This document shows, piece after piece, positions 1 to 7,692 of a stretch of 34,370 bases of DNA. The notes below the pieces were generated by a model. It worked only from the letters and a program-made list of their open reading frames with translations. It was not told the origin of the DNA and made no database searches. Numbering within the stretch: position 1 is the first letter of the stretch; each line of letters starts with the position of its first letter. Source of the stretch: JBBRFH01 sp038224615 (GTDB lineage: Bacteria; Planctomycetota; Phycisphaerae; Tepidisphaerales; Tepidisphaeraceae); the NCBI GenBank assembly GCA_038224615.1, contig JBBRFH010000004.1, positions 1 to 34,370 of the forward strand, read 5' to 3'. A program made the position numbers and the translations under genes.

Positions 1-154
1 CTGCGGCGGGTCGTTCATTGCGGATCCATGGAAACTGGTGGGTTAACGCCGCTAGTTTGACGAGAACAACTCGGCCGCACATGCGTACGCATTCTACGCG
101 ACCCAACGCGACTCGGTTTGTGAAGCACACTGCAACTGCCATAATCGAAGGTGG
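1..154. other. Left edge: possible tail of an upstream gene, then a leader
   Basis: No full gene is visible. Two plus-strand frames are open from the left edge and stop at 46 and 60, so the last codons of a preceding gene could lie here, but 14-19 residues are too few to identify it. The rest is the upstream region of the gene starting at 155. No convincing promoter pair was found. Confidence 0.25.
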
Positions 155-1708
155 ATGGTGTTTGCGGCTCCGATCTGGCTCCTGCTTCTGATCCCGTGGA
201 CGGGAGCGCTCGTCTGGGCGCTGGTCGGCCGAGTTGAATTCGCACGCGTTCCGGCGGTGTTCCTGTGGGATCGGTCGAATGTCGAACTAAGTCGCCAGAG
301 GCAGATTCGCAAGCCGCCGGCGTGGGTGATGTGGATGCTCGCGGCGGCGCTGGCGGGGATCTTGAGCGCGAGCGGATTCGGGCTCTGGTCACCTCGGGGC
401 GGGCGACGCGCCCTGGTCGTCGTCGATTGTGGTCTGACGATGTCCGCCAAAGGACGCGTCGCCGATGCGGTGTCACCGGCGCGATTCGTCGGCGTGCGCG
501 CGCTGTGCGTGCCGGGGGACGTGATCGAGAACGAATCGGGCCTTCCGATCGAACGCCTGCGCTTCACGGCCGCGCCGACGCGGGATCTGCTTTCGCTGGC
601 CGTCCGCAAGACGCTCGCGGAGAACGCCGGCACGATCTACGTCGTGACCGACCAGGCGATCGACGTGGTTGATGCGCGGTTGGTCCTGCTTCGCCCGACG
701 AAGGCGCTGGAGAACGTCGGAATCGAGTCGTTTGCCGTGAGCGAGCGGCCGCCTCAGCCGCAGGCGATGGTCCGCGTCTACAACGGTTCGGCGCAGACGT
801 CGGCGAGACTGATCGTCGATCGCGTGGAGCAGGCGATCGAGCTCCCCCCGCGCGGCGCGCGGCGCGATTACTTTGTCGACCTGTCTGCCGTCGGGAGCGC
901 CGCTTCAGCGCAGGTGATCGTCCCCGACGACCTTCCGGCCGACAACGCGGCGTGGGTCGTGCAGCAACGGGCGTGGCCGCGCATCGAAGCGCGGACCGGC
1001 GTGTCGGCCGCCATGCAGCGGATGATCGAGGTATACGCGCGGCAGCGGCCGGCGGCCTCGACAAGCCGCACCGTCGCGGTCGTCGAAGGATTTTTCAACC
1101 TGCCGGACAAGACTCCCGCCGTCGCGATCGCGCCGGCGGGAGGCGGACAGGCACTCGACGCGACAACGCCGGTCCGTTTGGAGTTCGATCACCCGCTCTC
1201 GCGCGGCGTGGATTGGCCGAAGCTGGTCACCGGATCGCGCGGACATTCAGGTCCCGGCGAAGGATGGCAGACGATCGTCTCCCAAGCCGAGCGCGTGCTG
1301 GTGGCGACGCGCGACGCCGGCGACGGCGTGCGGCAGGTGTGGGTGGGCATCGACGCCCCGGACTTCGCGTTGCGGCCGGACTTCGTGGTGTTTTTTGCCA
1401 ACATCTTCGACTGGCTCGGCGAATCGACCGGCGCGTACGGCAGCACGCATGCGGGATCGCTGGCACGCGAGTTCCGGGCATTGGCGGTCTCGGACCCCAC
1501 GCTCGACGCGTCGCCGGGGTTGTACAAGCGATCCACCGACGGGGAACTGGCGGCGACGACGACCGTGGCGGCCGAACGGCTGATCGCAAGCCCCGACGCC
1601 GCGCCCCAAGCAGTGCCCGCAGGCGGCTATGTGGCGCTCGCGCGGGCGATGATCGTGGCGGCGATCGGGTGCGCTGCGAACGGTGTGCGTCGCTTGACAC
1701 GAATTTGA
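155..1708 (+). CDS. BatA-like membrane protein with degenerate VWA-type motif
   Basis: A 517-residue membrane protein. Residues 5-23 and 57-77 are hydrophobic and match the two-helix BatA/aerotolerance-regulator N-terminal arrangement (a first helix, an ARVPAVFLWDR-type segment, a basic stretch, a second helix). A third helix lies near 490-510. Between helices 2 and 3 is a large domain, probably periplasmic. A strand followed by D91-C-G-L-T-M-S sits where a von Willebrand A domain would carry its DxSxS metal site, but the first serine is replaced, so metal binding looks lost. In Planctomycetota such proteins usually sit with MoxR ATPases and DUF58 proteins; a MoxR-like gene occurs 1.3 kb downstream on the other strand. 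The start is the first ATG of the frame. Exact function is unknown. Confidence 0.75.
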   Translation: MVFAAPIWLLLLIPWTGALVWALVGRVEFARVPAVFLWDRSNVELSRQRQIRKPPAWVMWMLAAALAGILSASGFGLWSPRGGRRALVVVDCGLTMSAKGRVADAVSPARFVGVRALCVPGDVIENESGLPIERLRFTAAPTRDLLSLAVRKTLAENAGTIYVVTDQAIDVVDARLVLLRPTKALENVGIESFAVSERPPQPQAMVRVYNGSAQTSARLIVDRVEQAIELPPRGARRDYFVDLSAVGSAASAQVIVPDDLPADNAAWVVQQRAWPRIEARTGVSAAMQRMIEVYARQRPAASTSRTVAVVEGFFNLPDKTPAVAIAPAGGGQALDATTPVRLEFDHPLSRGVDWPKLVTGSRGHSGPGEGWQTIVSQAERVLVATRDAGDGVRQVWVGIDAPDFALRPDFVVFFANIFDWLGESTGAYGSTHAGSLAREFRALAVSDPTLDASPGLYKRSTDGELAATTTVAAERLIASPDAAPQAVPAGGYVALARAMIVAAIGCAANGVRRLTRI

Positions 1709-1807
1709 TACGGCTTTACGTTGGAACCCTCGCGTGCTGCATAGGATGTATCCAAGGCCCAGGCGGCCTTTTGACGCGACGCAACGAACCTTCAAGGACT
1801 GCCAACC

Positions 1808-2170
1808 ATGTCCGAACCCAGCTCTCCCGTGGCCGTGATCCAGGAAAAAGAAGTCCGGGTCGTGGAGTTCAAGAACAACAAGATCCTCGACGAGGCGAAC
1901 ATCGCCGAGATCGGGGCCACGCTCAACGCGCTGATCGACGAAACCGATCAGCCCAAGGTGCTGCTGGACTTCACCAGCGTCGATCACCTGAGCTCGGCGG
2001 CATTAGGCATGCTCATCAACGCCAACAACCGCATCAAGCAGCGGAACGGGCAACTGCGACTCTCGAACATCAAGAGCCAGATTTTCGAGGTGTTCCGAAT
2101 CACCAAGTTGGACCGATTATTCAAGATATTCGCGACCCGCGCCGAAGCGTTGGCCAGCTTTGACCTGTAA
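1808..2170 (+). CDS. STAS-domain anti-anti-sigma factor (SpoIIAA/RsbV-like)
   Basis: A 120-residue single STAS domain. The segment around residues 57-75 (LLDFTSVDHLSSAALGML) matches the conserved strand-loop-helix of anti-anti-sigma factors, with the phosphorylatable serine in the DHLSSAALG loop. In the family, the unphosphorylated form binds an RsbW-type kinase and frees a sigma factor or other partner, and phosphorylation breaks that interaction. The ATP-binding partner-type gene follows 38 bp downstream on the same strand, so the two probably form one regulatory module. No sigma factor gene is adjacent, so the final target is not visible here. The length is normal for the family. Confidence 0.9.
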   Translation: MSEPSSPVAVIQEKEVRVVEFKNNKILDEANIAEIGATLNALIDETDQPKVLLDFTSVDHLSSAALGMLINANNRIKQRNGQLRLSNIKSQIFEVFRITKLDRLFKIFATRAEALASFDL

Positions 2171-2208
2171 CGGAGCCCCCTGCTCTCTCCAACCGAGGAC
2201 GACAGCGA

Positions 2209-2703
2209 ATGGGGCTTTCCGGCTCGAGTCGCCATAACTCTTCTGATGCCCGGCGGGCACCGCAGATGCTGCAATCGCCGAGCATCGTGGAGACACGCTA
2301 TGGCACGAGCATGAAGTTCCTCATCCCTTCCGTGCATGCCAAGGGAAGCGAAGTCCAGAACCGAATCCTCGAAGAAGTAAAGAAGTTCAACTATAACTCC
2401 GACTCCATTTTCGCCATCAAACTGAGCCTCGAAGAAGCGATGGTCAACGCCATCAAACACGGCAACAAACTCGACGAGAACAAGCACGTCTACGTTGAAG
2501 CCCTCATCAGTCCGAGCCAGACTGAGATCCAGATCGAAGACGAGGGCCCCGGATTCGATCGCTCGTCGGTCCCTGATCCCACCGCCCCCGAGAACCTCGA
2601 AAAGTGTTCCGGCCGCGGCATCCTCCTGATCGAGTCGTACATGTCCGACGTCCACTGGACCAACAACGGCAAGCGCATGCACATGAGCAAGCGCAACGAC
2701 TAA
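2209..2703 (+). CDS. RsbW/SpoIIAB-type ATP-binding anti-sigma kinase
   Basis: A 164-residue GHKL-fold (HATPase_c_2) protein. The N-box reads LEEAMVNAIKHGN, and the G1-type box reads EDEGPGFD, followed by SGRGILLIES as the G2-like loop. Such proteins phosphorylate STAS partners and hold sigma factors inactive; here the STAS gene lies directly upstream. The chosen ATG has a GAGGA motif at about 10 nt. The first ~34 residues are low in similarity to the fold, and ATGs at 2266 or 2311 are possible starts. The protein would be cytoplasmic. Pairing with the upstream gene is inferred from proximity. Confidence 0.88.
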   Translation: MGLSGSSRHNSSDARRAPQMLQSPSIVETRYGTSMKFLIPSVHAKGSEVQNRILEEVKKFNYNSDSIFAIKLSLEEAMVNAIKHGNKLDENKHVYVEALISPSQTEIQIEDEGPGFDRSSVPDPTAPENLEKCSGRGILLIESYMSDVHWTNNGKRMHMSKRND

Positions 2704-2787
2704 CCGCCGGCCGACCGTTCCCGCCTCCATTCCATGTGAACCGCGAAGCGGCGACCATCGCGAAGCTGAACGCGAAGAAGAGCAGCG

Positions 2788-2817
2788 AACCGCAGATTCC
2801 GCAGATTCCGCAGATTT
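2788..2817. repeat. Three tandem 9-bp CGCAGATTN units
   Basis: Units at 2791-2799, 2800-2808 and 2809-2817 read CGCAGATTC, CGCAGATTC and CGCAGATTT, preceded by AAC and followed by GGTTTT. The same 9-mer word builds the perfect hairpin at 28678-28751. Here only one arm is present, so it looks like a half-site of that repeat family. Confidence 0.8.
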
Positions 2818-2884
2818 GGTTTTGGACCCGCGTTGGTCTGCGGCTACTGGATCTCCCGGTCGTCTTCGTGTTCGCCTTCGCGCT

Positions 2885-2927
2885 CACGCTATTGCGTGCC
2901 TCGGATGAAACGGCACGCAATAGCGTG
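2885..2927. repeat. Perfect 16-bp inverted repeat (hairpin)
   Basis: The left arm CACGCTATTGCGTGCC (2885-2900) pairs exactly with 2912-2927, leaving an 11-nt loop. It lies in the 301-bp gap between the RsbW-like gene and the convergent MoxR-like gene. No T-run follows on either strand, so it looks more like a REP-type palindrome than a simple terminator, though it could stop transcription from either side. Confidence 0.85.
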
Positions 2928-2960
2928 CCCTACGCGAAACATTGCGCATCGTCGCTTTTC

Positions 2961-2987
2961 GTACTGTGGGCAGGATGCCCACAGTAC
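2961..2987. repeat. Perfect 12-bp hairpin, REP-like
   Basis: The arm GTACTGTGGGCA (2961-2972) pairs exactly with 2976-2987 around the 3-nt loop GGA. Seventeen bases follow before the stop codon of the minus-strand MoxR-like gene at 3005. Position and compactness suit a REP-like element that may also act as a transcript end for that gene. Confidence 0.85.
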
Positions 2988-3004
2988 GGGAAAGACAAGA
3001 TCGC

Positions 3005-4435
3005 TCACTTCTTAAAGAACGTCTTCCCCCGCGCGTTGTACTTGCTGAGAAGGTTGTTGACGTACAGGCCTTCGAGCACGAACTCACCCGCGCAGGCGAG
3101 GGCGGCGTCGGATTCGTCGAGGTCGAGGGCTTTGCGGACGCGGCCGGCTGCTTGGTGGAGCGGCTTCACCGCTTTCATGTTGGCGACGAACTCCGCTGCC
3201 GGGATTTCGTCGCCGGCGGGGAAGGTGACATTGCCTTGGAACTCTTCAGTAACAGGCTCAAAGTTGGCGCCCTTGGTGATCTTGTTGAAGACGTTCTTGA
3301 CCGACTCACCGATGAGCGACTGGATCAGCTTGTCCTCGCTCGCATCGTCGTCGGCCAGGGTCATCTCGATCTTGCCGCGACTGCTGGCGCCGACGTGTTG
3401 GAGATCGCAGATGCGGACGACGACGCGGGCTTCATTCGTGATGATGCCGCGCCGCTCGGCATTGCTGACGATGCTCTCGGCGTTGGCGATGCTGGTCCGC
3501 ACGCTCACGCCCGACGCCTGACTGACGTGCGGCGAGACGCGGGCGAGACGCACCACTTCCTCAACGATCTCGGCCATGAACTGCGGCACGATCACCTCGA
3601 CCCCGCTCGGGCTGCCGCTGGTGTTGCGCTCGAGCCATGCGTTTTCCTTGACGATCTGCAACGCCTCGGCGGTGGTCTCGGGGTAGTGGGTGCGGACGAC
3701 GGTGCCGATGCGATCCTTCAACGGCGTGACGATTCGGCCGCGATTGGTGTAGTCCTCGGGGTTGGCGCTGAAGACGAGGCAGACGTCGAGATTGAGCCGC
3801 ACCGGGTAGCCGCGGATCTGCACGTCGCGTTCTTCGAGCACGTTGAACAGGCCGACTTGGATGCGCGGCGCGAGGTCGGGCAATTCGTTGATTGCAAAGA
3901 GCCCTCGATTGGCGCGCGGGATCAGGCCGAAGTGCATGGTGGTTTCGTCGGAAAGGTATCGGCCTTCGGCGTGCTTGACGAGATCAATTTCGCCGATCAG
4001 GTCGGCGATCGTGACATCGGGCGTGGCGAGCTTTTCCTGATAGCGGTTCGAGCGATGGACCCATTCAACGCGGGCGAGATCGCTTTGCTCTTCGACGATG
4101 CGCTTGCCGGTGCTGGTGATGGGGACGAGTGGGTCGTCGTTGATTTCGACGCCGGTGAGGACGGGGATCCATTCATCCAGCATCGTGGGCAGCAGGCGGA
4201 GCATGCGTGTCTTGGCCTGCCCGCGAAGACCGAGGAAGAGCATATCATGCTTGGCGAGGATGCCATTGATGGCCTGGGGGATGACGGTTTCGCGATAGCC
4301 GAGGATGCCGGGGAAAATCGGTTCGCCGGCGCGCAGTTTGGCAATCAGGTTCTGGCGGAGTTCGTCTTTGACGGAGCGGTACTTGTACCCGGTCTTCTTA
4401 AGCTCGCCGACCGTGGCGGCGGATGGATGAGGCAT
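3005..4435 (-). CDS. MoxR/ChlI-like AAA+ ATPase (magnesium-chelatase-related)
   Basis: A 476-residue cytoplasmic AAA+ protein. The Walker A motif is G69-L-R-G-Q-A-K-T76. The Walker B region reads GLFAINELPDL (about 178-188), with Asn in place of the usual Asp before Glu184. A sensor-1 type SANPEDYTNRG follows at about 224-233. The order matches magnesium-chelatase-I/MoxR ATPases, which usually remodel metal-cofactor or VWA-domain partners. The C-terminal 200 residues are helical and less recognisable. The chosen start is the first ATG; an in-frame TTG at 4471 lies inside the inverted repeat and is less likely. No clear Shine-Dalgarno precedes 4435. The gene lies downstream of the degenerate Fic gene on the same strand, with a large inverted repeat between them. 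The substrate is not evident. Confidence 0.85.
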   Translation of the reverse strand: MPHPSAATVGELKKTGYKYRSVKDELRQNLIAKLRAGEPIFPGILGYRETVIPQAINGILAKHDMLFLGLRGQAKTRMLRLLPTMLDEWIPVLTGVEINDDPLVPITSTGKRIVEEQSDLARVEWVHRSNRYQEKLATPDVTIADLIGEIDLVKHAEGRYLSDETTMHFGLIPRANRGLFAINELPDLAPRIQVGLFNVLEERDVQIRGYPVRLNLDVCLVFSANPEDYTNRGRIVTPLKDRIGTVVRTHYPETTAEALQIVKENAWLERNTSGSPSGVEVIVPQFMAEIVEEVVRLARVSPHVSQASGVSVRTSIANAESIVSNAERRGIITNEARVVVRICDLQHVGASSRGKIEMTLADDDASEDKLIQSLIGESVKNVFNKITKGANFEPVTEEFQGNVTFPAGDEIPAAEFVANMKAVKPLHQAAGRVRKALDLDESDAALACAGEFVLEGLYVNNLLSKYNARGKTFFKK

Positions 4436-4454
4436 GGCGGATGATAGGACGGGA

Positions 4455-4565
4455 GAGAGGCAGTGAGGCAAAGGTTGATAGTGAATAGTTGATAGTCGAT
4501 AGCGAAACGCATTTGCTATCGACTATCGACTAGTCACTATCGACTTCGATGCCTCATTGCCTTTC
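4455..4565. repeat. Large imperfect inverted repeat, ~50-bp arms
   Basis: Left arm 4455-4503 and right arm 4515-4565 are near-perfect reverse complements around an 11-nt loop. The inner part is made of GATAGT/CGATAG words, with perfect pairing over the innermost GATAGTCGATAGC. The outer part carries GAGGCA words. Because the outer arms are complementary, both flanking strands read a near-identical Met-Pro-His-Cys-Leu-Ser start (TTG at 4471 minus, ATG at 4549 plus); this is a by-product of the repeat, not two genes. The element fills the gap between two minus-strand genes. Confidence 0.85.
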
Positions 4566-4579
4566 CCCGCCTTTTCCCC

Positions 4580-5302
4580 TCAGTTTGCCAGCAGCCGGTC
4601 CAGCGCCCGGTCGATCAGTTCCAGCAGCCTTGACAGCAGCAGGTTTGCGTCGCCGAAGCGTTGGCCGTCGATTTGTGGGTCGAAGACGACGGCAGGGAGG
4701 CCGCAGTGACCGAGGTGTACGCGGAGCAGCAGGCGCGACAGGATGCCGTTGAAGCTGGGGAACATCGCGTCGGCGAGCAGGTCGCAGTGAAGCTTGGCGA
4801 TCTCCAGGATCGCCGGCTGCAGGCGCATCTGCGGGGAGTTGATGCGGCGGATGATGCTCTGGACGCGGATCATCTCCGGCAGCGCCAACGACGCCGTCGA
4901 CAGACCGCTGCCGATCTCCGTGTACCAGCGGACGACGTGCGACGGCTTGAGCGGCTCGCGCTTGCGAAGGAGGCGCTCGATGGAAAGCAGGATCGCCAGG
5001 TGGTTGCGGATGCGTTGGCGCTGCGGGGAGCGAAAGAGCCGGCGATTACGCGTGGGGGTGATCGCCTGGTCCATGTCGGATTCACTGGCGTCGATGCCTT
5101 CAAGCCGGAAACTGCTGATGGTGGCCTCGCGGATGAGCGGGTCGCTGATCCGCTGCTTGCCGGCAACCGCCCGACGCTTGCGTTCGATGCCGCGCAGCCA
5201 GCGCGGCCAATCGACGTCCACCGAAAGCGGCCGCGTGAGCAGAACGCGGTCGAAGCCCGGCGTGAGCCGGTCCGGCTGGAAGTCTGAACGGGGCTTGGGC
5301 AT
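4580..5302 (-). CDS. Degenerate Fic-fold protein (pseudo-Fic)
   Basis: A 240-residue protein whose layout matches Fic-domain proteins. Residues 63-70 (SSFRLEGI) fit the inhibitory-type SxxxE(G/N) motif, with S64, E68 and G69. Near 171-193 the text LH..LLADAMFPSFNGILSRLLL aligns without gaps to the Fic core HPFxDGNGRxxR, giving A179, F181, N185, G186 and R190. The catalytic His is Ala, the first Gly is Phe and the first Arg is Ile. AMP-transfer chemistry as known for Fic enzymes (His base, GNGR phosphate loop) is therefore unlikely. The ORF is intact and normal in length, which argues for a retained non-catalytic role such as binding or regulation. The family call is by eye and should be confirmed by a profile search. 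Confidence 0.65.
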   Translation of the reverse strand: MPKPRSDFQPDRLTPGFDRVLLTRPLSVDVDWPRWLRGIERKRRAVAGKQRISDPLIREATISSFRLEGIDASESDMDQAITPTRNRRLFRSPQRQRIRNHLAILLSIERLLRKREPLKPSHVVRWYTEIGSGLSTASLALPEMIRVQSIIRRINSPQMRLQPAILEIAKLHCDLLADAMFPSFNGILSRLLLRVHLGHCGLPAVVFDPQIDGQRFGDANLLLSRLLELIDRALDRLLAN

Positions 5303-5535
5303 ATCCGCCGACGGAAGGGAGGATTCCTTATCGCGAAGGCAAATCCCGACCTAACAACCGCCGTGCCAACCCCAAACCCCTGCCGGGGTGCGTCAAATCG
5401 GCCCGGAAAGCCGCGGGGGGATCAAAATCTCTATCGGCGAGCACCGCGCAGATCGCGGGCAATTCAATGACAAACGTCTGATCATGCACAGAATCTGGAC
5501 AAGTCGTCAGCACCAAGCGACGGCGAACCCGAGGG

Positions 5536-5931
5536 CTACTGCCCCGCTTGGTCCAAGACATGTTCGGCGACGAGGATGGGGACGTTGGTGGCGATCCCCA
5601 GCGCGATCGCATCGCTCGGGCGGCAATCGATCTTCACCGTCCGGGCGTCCTGGCGGATCACCAGGCGGGCGAAGAAGGTGCGTTCCTGGAGGTTGTTGAT
5701 CTCGATCGCCTCGAGCTTGCCGCCCATTTCCTCGATGACGGTCGCGAGCAGGTCGTGAGTGAGCGGACGAGGCGTCTGCAGGCCCTTCAGACGCCGGTCA
5801 ATCGCGTAGGCTTCCCCGGAGCCGATGACGATCGGAAATGCCCGCTCGCCGACTACTTCTTTGAGGACGATGACTTGCTGCTCCTGCATCTCACTGATGA
5901 TGATGCGGGCCAACTCCATGACGACGGGCAT
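5536..5931 (-). CDS. Bifunctional nuclease (BFN) domain protein
   Basis: A 131-residue protein covering one BFN/DUF151 domain: VVMELARIIISE, then VVLKEVVGERAFPIVIGSGEAYAI, a central TPRPLTHDLL helix start and a C-terminal RPSDAIALGIATNVPI motif. That last motif and the PLTHDL motif are the most conserved features of the family. Family members are linked to nuclease activity or to nucleotide or stress responses in a few bacteria and plants; the true substrate is usually unknown. The ATG at 5931 follows an AAGGAG site at 8 nt, which decides the start over longer upstream reading frames. Cytoplasmic. Confidence 0.88.
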   Translation of the reverse strand: MPVVMELARIIISEMQEQQVIVLKEVVGERAFPIVIGSGEAYAIDRRLKGLQTPRPLTHDLLATVIEEMGGKLEAIEINNLQERTFFARLVIRQDARTVKIDCRPSDAIALGIATNVPILVAEHVLDQAGQ

Positions 5932-6280
5932 GTCGGCAGCTCCTTGGGAGCGATCATAGCACGGATCGCCGCACGGTGCAGACAGCGACCGGGGTGACTG
6001 CAGGCGGGAAACGCCGCACCGAACACGCGACCCCGGCGCGACCAAATAAAAGGGCACCCCTTTTGTACTCCACCAAGTGCCATTTTCACCGCAAACGTAT
6101 GCGTTTCGGATACATCCGTGGACCCTAAGCGCCAGCGGGAATCATGGTTTCCGGCGGCACGGTCCCAAGACGGCCTCCGGTATTCCACGATTCCCGCATC
6201 AATGGCGGAAATGGGTCGGCGCTTGAAGCAAACGTCCCGTCACGCTCGGGTCGCGGCGCCAACCGACATATATAGATACA
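5932..6280. other. Non-coding gap upstream of the BFN gene
   Basis: About 350 bp with no credible gene. It holds the leader of the minus-strand BFN gene and a small terminator-like hairpin at 6048-6064. A short plus-strand open frame here has no Shine-Dalgarno and no recognisable content. Confidence 0.5.
6048..6064 (-). terminator. Possible terminator after the ribbon-helix-helix gene
   Basis: AAAAGGG pairs with CCCTTTT around a CAC loop. Read on the minus strand the stem is followed by ATTTGG, a weak T-rich tail. It lies 217 bp past the stop of the gene ending at 6281, so the link to that gene is uncertain. Confidence 0.35.
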
Positions 6281-6547
6281 TCATTTTAGCGACGGCGTTG
6301 ATTTGCCGTCTCGGTCGGTCGTACCTTCTGCCATGCGGTTGAGGATCAGCGTGGCGACGTCCTGCTTAATGACGTCAGGGTAAAGCCCGAGAATGGCGGC
6401 CTGGATCAAATCGGGCTGGTTGGCGAACCATTCCACCAGACGCGAGGTGATCGCGATCTGGGTAATGCCCAACTGATCCGAAATCTCCAACAGCCGCTTT
6501 TTCGCATCCGTCGTGAGTTGGATACGGAAAACTACGCGCTTCTTCAT
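6281..6547 (-). CDS. Small ribbon-helix-helix-like protein
   Basis: An 88-residue basic protein. The start MKKRVVFRIQLTTDAKKRL can form a strand followed by a helix, and the next segment GITQIAITSRLVEWFANQ a second helix. This strand-helix-helix order suits a CopG/Arc-type DNA-binding fold. The tail after residue 55 is of unknown role. The start is chosen because AGGA lies 9 nt before the ATG at 6547; the ATG at 6556 overlaps that site. No toxin-like partner lies next to it, so an antitoxin role is not supported. A transcription-regulator role is inferred from fold only. Confidence 0.6.
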   Translation of the reverse strand: MKKRVVFRIQLTTDAKKRLLEISDQLGITQIAITSRLVEWFANQPDLIQAAILGLYPDVIKQDVATLILNRMAEGTTDRDGKSTPSLK

Positions 6548-6866
6548 CTTCTGCATTCCTTTCGGCCGGCGATCGTGCGCATGCATCTTGGGATCGTTCG
6601 CGCCGCACTCGCCGAACACCGGCACTGGCACACGGCGCTGCGTCAACGATCTTCCCCAGGTGTGCCCATGCTGCGACAATGGACGTAGGCACCTGACGCC
6701 GATACGCACAAATGCTTCGCCCCGATTCACAAAACCGGTGAGCTCCGAACCTTCGCTCACCACGCCCCTACCATTTACCCGAACAGCACATTCGGCAACA
6801 GCGGACTTTCCCCACCGGTTACCGGACGGACGCGCCGGGTTTGTGTAACGGCAGAGGCCGCAACGA

Positions 6867-6908
6867 CACGCCGCCGCGCGCGTCGATGACGCACGCCGCG
6901 GCGGTGTG
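6867..6908. other. GC-rich hairpin in a 414-bp gap
   Basis: The gap 6548-6961 between two minus-strand genes has no convincing gene. Within it 6867-6878 pairs with 6897-6908 (core CCGCCGCG/CGCGGCGG, one G-T pair) around an 18-nt loop. It lies 54 bp past the stop of the response-regulator gene at 6962, and may protect or end that transcript, although no T-run follows. Confidence 0.4.
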
Positions 6909-6961
6909 AAGGGGTGTCAACTGGATTTACAATACAGCTTACCCACCGACATGGCTTGAGG

Positions 6962-7594
6962 TCAGGAGCCGTTGCCCCCGCACACAAGCGATGCACGAAC
7001 CAGCGCCGCCACGCTGTCGACCTGCATCTTGCGCATCACGTTGCCGCGATGGACTTCCACCGTCTTTTCACTGAGCGATAACTGTGCCGCCATTTGCTTG
7101 TTGGCCAACCCCTGTACGACCATTCCCATCACCTGGCGTTCTCGGGGAGAGAGCGTCGCGTAACGACCGCGAATCACGTCGTCCTCGCCGCGCTTCACCG
7201 ACCCGGACTGATCGGCCTGCACGGCACGGGCAATGGTCTCCAGAAGCTTCACGGGATCGACGGGTTTTTCAAAGAAGTCGAAGGCATCCTGTTTCATCGC
7301 GGTGACGGCGGATGATACCTCGGCCGAGCCGCTGACGATGATCACCGGCCAGCGCAGCCCGCGCTGTTGCAGCTCGCCTTGCAGTTGCAGACCGTTCATG
7401 CCGGCCATCTGCAGGTCAAGCAGGACACACCCGCGTGCCGTCGCATCGGCACGCTGCAGGAATTCCTCCGCCGACGCGAACTTCTCGGCGCGGTAACCGC
7501 CCGATTGTGCCACGCCCACGAGATAAGCCGCCGCGACTTCGTCGTCATCGACGACAAAAACGCTGGCCCGATTGGATGAATCAACACCGGTCAT
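6962..7594 (-). CDS. FixJ/NarL-type response regulator (REC + LuxR HTH)
   Basis: A 210-residue two-domain regulator. The N-terminal receiver carries acidic D16-D18, phospho-acceptor D60 (VLLDLQMAGMNG), switch S88 (IIVSGSA) and K110 (FFEKPVDP). The C-terminal LuxR-type helix-turn-helix spans about 148-205, with LSPRERQVMGMVVQGLANKQMAAQL-like recognition sequence. The FixJ-like layout and linker suggest dimerisation and DNA binding after phosphorylation. It is transcribed divergently from the histidine kinase gene that starts 98 bp away, so the kinase may be its partner; an NtrC-type regulator is the other candidate. Target genes are not visible. Confidence 0.93.
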   Translation of the reverse strand: MTGVDSSNRASVFVVDDDEVAAAYLVGVAQSGGYRAEKFASAEEFLQRADATARGCVLLDLQMAGMNGLQLQGELQQRGLRWPVIIVSGSAEVSSAVTAMKQDAFDFFEKPVDPVKLLETIARAVQADQSGSVKRGEDDVIRGRYATLSPRERQVMGMVVQGLANKQMAAQLSLSEKTVEVHRGNVMRKMQVDSVAALVRASLVCGGNGS

Positions 7595-7692
7595 AGGGAT
7601 GATCCTACGTTTACCGGGCCTGAATTACCAATGCCACACCATCTGATGCAGACCTTGTACAGATTATCCGTTCGGGTAGGTTCGCGATTCAA

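Noticed and set aside
2788..2817. CRISPR-like short repeats
   Set aside because: The units are tandem 9-mers without spacers, and no cas gene is present.
2942..4444. A 500-codon open frame on the plus strand
   Set aside because: It is antisense to the MoxR-like ATPase, whose Walker motifs are clear, and has no recognisable domain.
4549..4752. Plus-strand ORF starting MPHCLS, seemingly duplicating a start on the other strand
   Set aside because: The similarity is caused by the complementary outer arms of the inverted repeat at 4455-4565; the frame runs antisense to the Fic-like gene.
4580..5302. Active Fic AMP-transferase toxin
   Set aside because: The catalytic His and key phosphate-loop residues are replaced.
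6281..6547. Antitoxin of a toxin-antitoxin pair
   Set aside because: The fold is ribbon-helix-helix-like, but no small toxin-like gene is adjacent on either side.
6625..6642. Sigma-54-like promoter TGGCAC near an NtrC-type regulator
   Set aside because: The -12 element does not read TTGC at the right distance, and no plus-strand gene follows.
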